Program-made: the position numbers and the translations under genes
Notes under the pieces: model-generated
Database searches by the model: none
What the model was told of the DNA's origin: nothing
The model's input: only the letters and a program-made list of their open reading frames with translations
Origin: Campylobacteraceae bacterium
Lineage (GTDB): Bacteria > Campylobacterota > Campylobacteria > Campylobacterales > Campylobacteraceae
NCBI GenBank assembly: GCA_031276075.1
Contig: JAISNU010000038.1
Location: 1 to 35,862, forward strand
Length of the DNA stretch: 35,862 nt
Reading direction: 5' to 3'
Shown here: positions 29,304 through 35,862 of the stretch, piece by piece
Layout of the letters: each line of letters opens with the position of its first letter
Numbering within the stretch: position 1 is the stretch's first letter

Positions 29304-30345
29304 AGTCAGCTCCAATAGGCAGGGCAGTAAGCAAAGTTTAGACGATTTTTTTGCTTCCCGCAAGGACAATCAACAGCGAAATAGTGGAAATAAGCAGAGT
29401 AATTCACAAGGCAGTAAATCTAATAATGGTTATAAAAGTCAAAACAACAACAATAGCGGAAGAAACAATAATGGTAATACGAGAGATGAAAACAGCGGTA
29501 ATGGGCTTTATCCAATACCCCAGCATCTTGTTGAATTGTTGAAAAAAAGCACTGCAAATTTCTCTCTTTCATTTGTGCGTTTGATGGAGTGGAGAATTAA
29601 TGATGATGCCACAGAAAAAATAAAAGATCCAAAAGACCTTAAAGATCAAAATAAGTCTATATTATCGGCAAAGAAATTTTGCGATGATGCGAACAAAAAA
29701 CTTCCAAATATACAAAATGAACTGAATTTAATTCATAACCGCCAAAAAGAAATAATAAGCGAATTAGGCACTTTGCCTATAGAGATAAAAGCAAAATTAA
29801 TTTCACCGTTTATTTCAGGGCTTGGTGCAGGACATCCGAATGAAACGGGGATGATATTAGACCGCAATACGGGCTGCCCGTTTATTCCTGCAAGTTCAAT
29901 CAAAGGCGTTTTGCGTTTAGCTTATGCTATAAACCTTGCCAAAGATAATCAAGATATTATTGAAGATAAAGAATTGGATAAATATTTTGGCTCTACGGAT
30001 GCAAATAATAGCAAGCATGGGCAGCTTGTTATTTTAGACGCATATCCCACAAGTGCGCCTAAAATTAAATTGGATATTATGAATCCTCATTATAGTGATT
30101 ATTACGGCAAAAAAGAAAATCACAAACTGCCAATTGAAACAGAAAATCCTGTGCCGATTAAATTTATTAGCGTAAAAGAAGGAACAGAATTTATCTTTCG
30201 CGCTTTTTTTCTGCCGTTTCATAGTGAAACTTTTACCGAAAATGATAAAAGCGCAATTAAAGCTGCATTCAAAAAAGCTTTTAACATTGTGGGCTTTGGT
30301 GGTAAAACGGTGATCGGTTATGGGAGATTTGAAACAATTAAATAA
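29290..30345 (+). CDS. cmr6: Type III-B RAMP protein Cmr6 with N-terminal Asn/Gln/Ser/Gly-rich extension
   Basis: ISPFISGLGAGHPNETGMILDRNTGCPFIPASSIKGVLRLAYA; C-terminal GFGGKTVIGYGRFE. Start MPINKVSS overlaps the cmr5 end. Confidence 0.88.
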   Translation: MPINKVSSNRQGSKQSLDDFFASRKDNQQRNSGNKQSNSQGSKSNNGYKSQNNNNSGRNNNGNTRDENSGNGLYPIPQHLVELLKKSTANFSLSFVRLMEWRINDDATEKIKDPKDLKDQNKSILSAKKFCDDANKKLPNIQNELNLIHNRQKEIISELGTLPIEIKAKLISPFISGLGAGHPNETGMILDRNTGCPFIPASSIKGVLRLAYAINLAKDNQDIIEDKELDKYFGSTDANNSKHGQLVILDAYPTSAPKIKLDIMNPHYSDYYGKKENHKLPIETENPVPIKFISVKEGTEFIFRAFFLPFHSETFTENDKSAIKAAFKKAFNIVGFGGKTVIGYGRFETIK

Positions 30346-30356
30346 GGGAAAATATT

Positions 30357-31598
30357 GTGAAAATAGTTACTGTTGTTGGCATGTTGAATAAGGAAAAAGC
30401 AAATTATGGATATGATGACCAACTCAAGGAAAAATTTGGGGAACTGAAAAAGAGCGGTTATTATACCAATATGCTTCCATTGTTGATAGATAATTTTGAC
30501 TATGAGATAGTTCCTATATTCACCGAAAAGGCAAAAAATGTTCAAATAAGCGTATTGAAAAATGAGTTTGGCACAGATTATTCTCATATCTTTGATGGAA
30601 AATATCTTATTGATGACGAAAAAAATTATTACGATATATTATCGCTAATCAATGAAGCTATTACAGAGGATAATGAATATATCATAGATTTAACTCACGG
30701 TTTTAGGCACATTCCCATTTTGGCTACTATTGCATTAATCACTCATAATATAAGCAACTCGTCAAATATAAAACATATATTATTTGCCAAAGAGATAAAA
30801 CATGAAAAAGAGTATGAAATAATTGATCTTAAAGAGTATTTAGAGTTAGCAAATATGTCTTATATGCTCGCTTCATTTGCGGATAATTATACGGTTTCTA
30901 AAATAGGTAAATTTACCAATGAATCATTTCAAGCTTTAAGTAACAGTCTTAGCAATTTGTCAAATAAAATATTGTCAAACTCAATTAAGGATATTAATGA
31001 GAGTCTGAAAATGACCATAGATAATATTAATGTAATTAAGAATGATAGGAAAATATCGGCATTGCGGCATAATTTGGCAAAGGTTGAAGAGCATATAAAA
31101 GAACTTCAAGAAATAAGTAAATGTGAATATTTAAAATCAAGACAATCGTATGAATTTTCAGAGTTATTGGGAAAAAAAGGATATTTATTGAATGCAATAA
31201 CTTTACTATTTGAAGCGATAGGCTACTACTGTTTGGAGAAATTTAAATTAATAGACAAGAGCGTGAAAGAGCATATAGAATTATATTCTAAAGAACAAAA
31301 AGGGCAAAAGATCACATATGAATTAACAAATAATTCTCGCAAGTTTGTAAAAAAACTTAAAGGCATATATCTTGTTAAAAATGAGAATGTTAAAAAAATA
31401 ATTATTGATTTTCTTAATAGCAAAGAGAATATAGAACAATTTAGAGAATTCATTATAAAGGCGGAAGATTTAAGAAATGATTTGGCTCATGGAAATAACG
31501 GTGAAAGTATAGAAGATGCAAATTTGGAATTTAAAAATTTATTAGATCAATACAAAGAATTTTGTATTGATAATGATATTTTAGCAAAACGACAATAG
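30357..31598 (+). CDS. CRISPR-associated CARF-HEPN ribonuclease, DxTHG-motif / Csx1-like (TM1812-like)
   Basis: IIDLTHGFRHIP (DxTHG at 30687-30701); C-terminal HEPN motif RNDLAH (Rx4H, 31473-31490); 11 nt after cmr6. Confidence 0.82.
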   Translation: MKIVTVVGMLNKEKANYGYDDQLKEKFGELKKSGYYTNMLPLLIDNFDYEIVPIFTEKAKNVQISVLKNEFGTDYSHIFDGKYLIDDEKNYYDILSLINEAITEDNEYIIDLTHGFRHIPILATIALITHNISNSSNIKHILFAKEIKHEKEYEIIDLKEYLELANMSYMLASFADNYTVSKIGKFTNESFQALSNSLSNLSNKILSNSIKDINESLKMTIDNINVIKNDRKISALRHNLAKVEEHIKELQEISKCEYLKSRQSYEFSELLGKKGYLLNAITLLFEAIGYYCLEKFKLIDKSVKEHIELYSKEQKGQKITYELTNNSRKFVKKLKGIYLVKNENVKKIIIDFLNSKENIEQFREFIIKAEDLRNDLAHGNNGESIEDANLEFKNLLDQYKEFCIDNDILAKRQ

Positions 31599-31976
31599 AT
31601 GAAAAAACTTTTTATATTGATGAATCATAACCTGATGGAGAGTCAAATCAAGGAAGCTAAAGAGGTTTTAAAAATTGACGAGATTATAGATTTGAGTGAC
31701 AGCACTTGGGCAAATATAGATCCCGATAAAGAAAAAATTACATACGAGCTTACAGCCTATAAAGAGCGCTTAACCGCTGAAGCTAACAAAGATAATTATC
31801 TGTTGGTGCAAGGCGATTTTAGCGCGACATACAGCATGGTAAATTTTGCATTTATAAACGGAATTATTCCTGTATATGCCGTAACCAAAAGAGAATCCAA
31901 AGAACAGATAATTGACGGCAAAGTGGTTATTACGAGAGAGTTTATCCACGCAAGGTTTAGAGAATATGAACAGTAA
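31599..31976 (+). CDS. csx20: Csx20-like CRISPR accessory protein (putative cyclic-oligoadenylate ring nuclease)
   Basis: MKKLFILMNHNLMESQIKEAKEVL...LLVQGDFSATYSMVNFAFINGIIPVYAVTKRES; begins directly after the upstream stop codon. Confidence 0.75.
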   Translation: MKKLFILMNHNLMESQIKEAKEVLKIDEIIDLSDSTWANIDPDKEKITYELTAYKERLTAEANKDNYLLVQGDFSATYSMVNFAFINGIIPVYAVTKRESKEQIIDGKVVITREFIHARFREYEQ

Positions 31977-32626
31977 TAGATAAACTTACCAAAAAAATGT
32001 ATTTTTAAATCCTATTGCGATTTATGAAAATTATAAACTTTAACCGCAATAAGATAAAATGGTATTTACAGCAGGCATTAATTTTATTGCTATTATCAAA
32101 CGAGACAGAAGTAGCATGGTTTTAAGATAATAGACATGAGATTTTGCAAAAGAGTAATATTTAATACATGCGTTTTTATCATGCGCGGGAAATATGGATT
32201 GCTTCGTCGCTGCACTCCTCGCAATGACAGAAAAAGAATAATAACAGGAGCAATTGAAAGCACAAATAATGACCTTGCAATGATAAAGACAGGTGTTTTA
32301 TGGATTGTTACCATTTTTGCAATGACGGGAGGGTCGTTTTCCTGCGGAGTATCTGTTTTATGTCGTTGCAAGCTGCTATATGAGAGCGCGGTAATCTTTG
32401 CAAATAACGATCAATTTTGTAATTGTGAGCCGTTGGAAATGGCGCGGCAATCCACTTTTCTTCGTCATTGAAAACATTATATAACAGCACATCATTTTAT
32501 CATTGCGACTGCGAGCTTGCGAAGCAGGAAACAGTTCCTTCTTCTTTTAGTAATTTCCCATGTTCCTTTATGCCATTCCTGTGTACTTGGGAATTTATAT
32601 ATTCCGTCATATGAATTTCCATCTTG

Positions 32627-32823
32627 CCGTCATTGCGAGGACTGCGAGCAAAGCGTGGCAGGATGAGGCAATCCAGACGCGAAGCGTTATGAAACATCAA
32701 GATATTATGATTAAAAAACATGAAATAACTTAAATTTGGAGTTGATAATTTATATTTTTAGTTTTTTATTTTCTGGATTGCTTCGCCGCAAGCGGCTCGC
32801 AATGACGGAAGAGGTGTTTTTTT
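32627..32823 (+). repeat. Long direct repeat, copy 1
   Basis: ccgtcattgcgaggactgcgagcaaagcgtggcaggatgaggcaatccagacgcgaagcgttatgaaacatcaagatattatg...cggaagaggtgttttttt; near-identical to 33241-33438. Confidence 0.9.
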
Positions 32824-33240
32824 AGATTGCTGCGGCACTACATCCCTTGTAATGACGGAGAGGATACACTCTTGCATAATGGAGCATAATAGATTCCCGC
32901 CTGTGCAGGAATGACAGAAATGAACAAAAATTATAAAAGAAAAATAATGAAAGACAAAATACAATTGATTACCGCGCCGCAAACAACTTACAATAGCACA
33001 AAAATAACACCTTTTTCATCATTGTGAGGAATACAATGACAAAGCTATCAAGTTTGTGGACACAAGGAGGGATTGTGAAGAGTTACATGCAGGAAATACA
33101 ATGACAAAGCAATCCTTCCTCTCCGTCATTGCGAGACACATAGTGTCGCGGCAATCCAGAAATAATAAAAAGACAAAACAAATCCATAGTCTTATTTCAT
33201 CGTTGTGTAAAAATTTTGTTTTATAAATAAAGCAACAATT

Positions 33241-33438
33241 CCGTCATTGTGAGGACTGCGAGCAAAGCGTGGCAGGACGAGGCAATCCAGACGCGAAGCG
33301 TTATGAAACATCAAGATAGTGTGATTAAAAAACATAGAATAACTTAAATTTGGAGTTGATAATTTATATTTTTAGTTTTTTATTTTCTGGATTGCTTCGC
33401 CACCGCACTTCTCGCAATGACGGAAGAAGTGTTTTTTG
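33241..33438 (+). repeat. Long direct repeat, copy 2
   Basis: Near-identical to 32627-32823, including the unique core gcgttatgaaacatcaagat...aataacttaaatttggagttgataatttatatttttagttttttattttctggattgcttcgcc. Confidence 0.9.
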
Positions 33439-33817
33439 GATTGCCGCACTGAGCGCATCAGCTCGCAATGACGGATATAGTGGGAGATTGCCACCATGCC
33501 GTTTTCGAGGAAACATTTCAGGAATATGCTTCGTCTTGCTTCACACTCCTCGCAATGACAGAAGAAGTGTTTTTTTGGATTGCCGCGACACTATGTCCTT
33601 CGCGATGACAAAGCGTTTCTATTTTTTTATTTCATAAAAATTATAAATCTTATAATCTCTAAATATTATACTAAACAGATACAAAAACTCAAATATTTTA
33701 AGCAGGTTATAATATTTGAACATATATAATACCAATTAAACAGATAAATTAACTATACTTTTTTAGTAAAGTATTTATTGAGATATTTAATTCTTGTAAA
33801 AATTTAAGGAGGAAGTT

Positions 33818-34966
33818 ATGAGTTTAGGCATTTTTTGGTTTCTGCCCACAGGCGGCGACGGCAGGTATTTGGGAAGGTCGGCGACTGCAAGACCTGTGAG
33901 CAACGCTTATCTTAAACAGATAGCGACGACTGCCGAACATCTTGGATATGACGGGCTTTTGATACCGACAGGAAGCGGCAATCTTGACCCGTTCATCACT
34001 GCCGCAACATTGGCAAATGTAACAAGCAAAATCAAACTTTTAGTAGCTTTGAGGACTTCGGCTACGGGAGGACCTACGGTATTTGCAAGGCAGACCGCTA
34101 CATTAGATGAAGCGTTAAACGGCAGATTGATACTCAATGTAGTTCCCGGAGCTTGGCCTGAGGAGCTTGCGGCTGACGGAATCTTTTGGAATCACGACGA
34201 AAGATACGAAGCGGCAGACGAGTTTTTGACTGTCTGGCGCAGACTTTTAAGCGGCGAAAAAGTTACTTATAAGGGTAAATATTATCATGTAGAAAACGCT
34301 CAAAATCTATTTCCTCCCGTCCAAAGACCTCATCCGCCTTTGTATTTCGGGGGTTCGTCGGATGCGGCTCATGATTTGACGGCAAAGCACATAGACGCAT
34401 ATCTTAGCTGGGGCGAACCGCCTCATTTGGTAGCGGAAAAGATAGCAGATGTGAAAAAAAGAGCCGCCGCGCTTGGACGGACTGTGAGATTTGGCATAAG
34501 GCTGCAAATCATCGTCCGCGAAACGGAAGAGGAGGCATGGGCGGCGGCGGAGAAACTTATAAGCCATTTGGATGACGATTTGATAGCTGCTGCGCAAGCC
34601 AATCAAAACAGTTCCGACTCCATAGGACAGCGCCGCATAACATCTTTGCATAAAGGCGATAAGAGCAAGCTTGAGATAAGCCCAAATCTTTGGGCAGGTA
34701 TCGGCTTGATAAGAGGAGGCGCAGGAACGGCGCTTGTTGGGGATCCTAAGACTGTGGCGGCAAGACTGCAAGAGTATGTAGATCTTGGGGCGGATACTTT
34801 TGTGCTTTCAGGCTATCCGCATTTGGAAGAAGCTGTGCGTTTTGCGGAGCTTGTTTTCCCGCTTTTGCCAGATAAAAAACCGTTTACCGTTGAAAACGAT
34901 GTGGTAACGGGCGGCGCGTTTGATACGAGACTGCTTTCAAGCAATAAGCATGTTAAAGCTTCGTAA
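33818..34966 (+). CDS. ssuD: FMNH2-dependent alkanesulfonate monooxygenase (SsuD-like luciferase family)
   Basis: [18 protein letters not shown]...[31 protein letters not shown]...[18 protein letters not shown]; strong RBS aaggagg. Confidence 0.88.
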   Translation: MSLGIFWFLPTGGDGRYLGRSATARPVSNAYLKQIATTAEHLGYDGLLIPTGSGNLDPFITAATLANVTSKIKLLVALRTSATGGPTVFARQTATLDEALNGRLILNVVPGAWPEELAADGIFWNHDERYEAADEFLTVWRRLLSGEKVTYKGKYYHVENAQNLFPPVQRPHPPLYFGGSSDAAHDLTAKHIDAYLSWGEPPHLVAEKIADVKKRAAALGRTVRFGIRLQIIVRETEEEAWAAAEKLISHLDDDLIAAAQANQNSSDSIGQRRITSLHKGDKSKLEISPNLWAGIGLIRGGAGTALVGDPKTVAARLQEYVDLGADTFVLSGYPHLEEAVRFAELVFPLLPDKKPFTVENDVVTGGAFDTRLLSSNKHVKAS

Positions 34967-34978
34967 AAAGGTTTGAAA

Positions 34979-35434
34979 ATGGCTCATGAGATTTTAGAAT
35001 TGCTAAATGACCCGAAAAGTGTGAAAATCCTTGTCAGTATTGATGACGAGGGTCTGCCTCACCCTGTCGTCAAAGAGTCTTTAAGAAGCGAGAATGACGA
35101 TATTGTTTATACCGAATTTCTTGAGTCTTCAAACACAAACCGCTTTTTAACAAAAGCCCTTTGGTTTGACAAAAAAGTCGTTATTTTATTGCTCACTCAC
35201 GATAAACGCAGTTTTAAAATCACGGCAAAGCCCGTAAAAGCCATAGTGAGCGGCAAGATATTTCAAAAATATTACGAAGAGGTTCTAAGCAGATATAAAG
35301 ATTTTGATTTATCCACTGTGTGGGTATTGAAGCCTTTGGAGATTAGCGAGCAGACGCTTCAAAAAAGAGTGGACGAAGAAACGCGGGATAGACCTTACTT
35401 TTTGCATTTGGACAGACTTGCAAAAGGAGCGTAA
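34979..35434 (+). CDS. Pyridoxamine 5'-phosphate oxidase-like split-barrel flavoprotein
   Basis: MAHEILELLNDPKSVKILVSIDDEGLPHPVVKESL..., consistent with the PNPOx-like fold; tightly linked to ssuD. Confidence 0.5.
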   Translation: MAHEILELLNDPKSVKILVSIDDEGLPHPVVKESLRSENDDIVYTEFLESSNTNRFLTKALWFDKKVVILLLTHDKRSFKITAKPVKAIVSGKIFQKYYEEVLSRYKDFDLSTVWVLKPLEISEQTLQKRVDEETRDRPYFLHLDRLAKGA

Positions 35435-35862
35435 ATGAGTGCAGGAAGAGGACTTACATTAGACGAAATAGCGGACAAATATCCCGAGTTTCCGCGCCTT
35501 GTGCTGTTGAAAACAGACATTCAACGAAGGGGCGTTTATTATACTCCCGAAGCGCTTGATGCGGTGGATCCCGATATTCATCATTTGGGCGGAACGGATA
35601 TTTTCGGCAGCCGCGACGGTAAATTAAAATACCGCCCCGAATCTTTCAGTCTGCGCGACGGCACATCTGTCATAAGCACGCCCACACCTTTGGAAAATGA
35701 CCCTTATGTGGTTGATTTGATAGACGGAAAGCTTGTTTTGACGGATAATGAACATATTCTTGAAGAGGTATTTTATTGGGAAAAGCCGGATTATTATGAT
35801 AAAAGAACTTCAAGCGGCGCGCTCATGCAAAATGTGGTAGGTTCGCGTCCGCAAAGGCTTTA
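35435..35862 (+). CDS. Conserved protein, N-terminal part only (truncated by window end)
   Basis: Open frame MSAGRGLTLDEIADKYPEFPRLVLLKTDIQRRGVYYTPEALDAVDPDIHHLGG...VVGSRPQRL running off the window; 0-nt gap from the previous stop. Confidence 0.65.
   Translation, partial: MSAGRGLTLDEIADKYPEFPRLVLLKTDIQRRGVYYTPEALDAVDPDIHHLGGTDIFGSRDGKLKYRPESFSLRDGTSVISTPTPLENDPYVVDLIDGKLVLTDNEHILEEVFYWEKPDYYDKRTSSGALMQNVVGSRPQRL

Larger units (their letters stand above)
32194..33610. repeat. Cluster of intact and degenerate copies of the GGATTGC/GCAATGACGG palindromic repeat in both orientations
   Basis: Clear copies near 32196-32229, 32627-32678, 32774-32812, 33134-33160, 33241-33290, 33387-33423, 33437-33474 and 33576-33610; no open reading frame of plausible function between them. 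Confidence 0.8.

Noticed and set aside
32013-32051. TATTGCG...CGCAATA inverted repeat after csx20 as an operon terminator
   Set aside because: 25-nt loop and no T-run; may be only a degenerate palindromic-repeat remnant.
32194-33610. Possible CRISPR array downstream of the Cmr operon
   Set aside because: Repeats are palindromic, occur in both orientations, differ in length and are irregularly spaced; the same family occurs far from cas genes (4.8 kb, 9.8-10.3 kb).
32096-33637. Short ORFs across the repeat field (32096, 32136, 32308, 32500, 32758, 33350)
   Set aside because: Repeat-derived peptides (LPRFARSPRNDG and similar); no coding signature.

Overview
The window looks like a Campylobacterota (epsilonproteobacterial) chromosome segment; this is inferred from gene content and protein style only. 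From left to right it carries: (1) a NikKMLQO-type ECF nickel importer; (2) a decayed Sel1-repeat gene; (3) a minus-strand pstS // pstC-pstA-pstB phosphate cluster, with a PlsC+GNAT bifunctional acyltransferase (OlsF-like) 6 bp after pstB; (4) bamA, then divergent tyrA and dgkA; (5) a PhoR/PhoB-like two-component pair plus phoU; (6) a HemN-like radical SAM gene; (7) a molybdate locus (modA, a TOBE protein, modB, modC) whose upstream modE is a pseudogene split by a Mu gpG-like phage remnant, next to a compact promoter/structured element/terminator unit that may be an unannotated small RNA; (8) a SprT-like gene; (9) a complete type III-B Cmr operon (cmr1-6) with an HD-less Cas10, followed in the same operon by a CARF-HEPN (DxTHG/Csx1-like) effector and a Csx20-like putative ring nuclease, with no CRISPR array, cas6, cas1 or cas2 in the window; (10) a dense field of dispersed palindromic repeats, including a ~197 bp direct duplication; (11) an ssuD-like flavin monooxygenase operon cut by the window end. 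All identifications come from reading the sequence; no database search was run.
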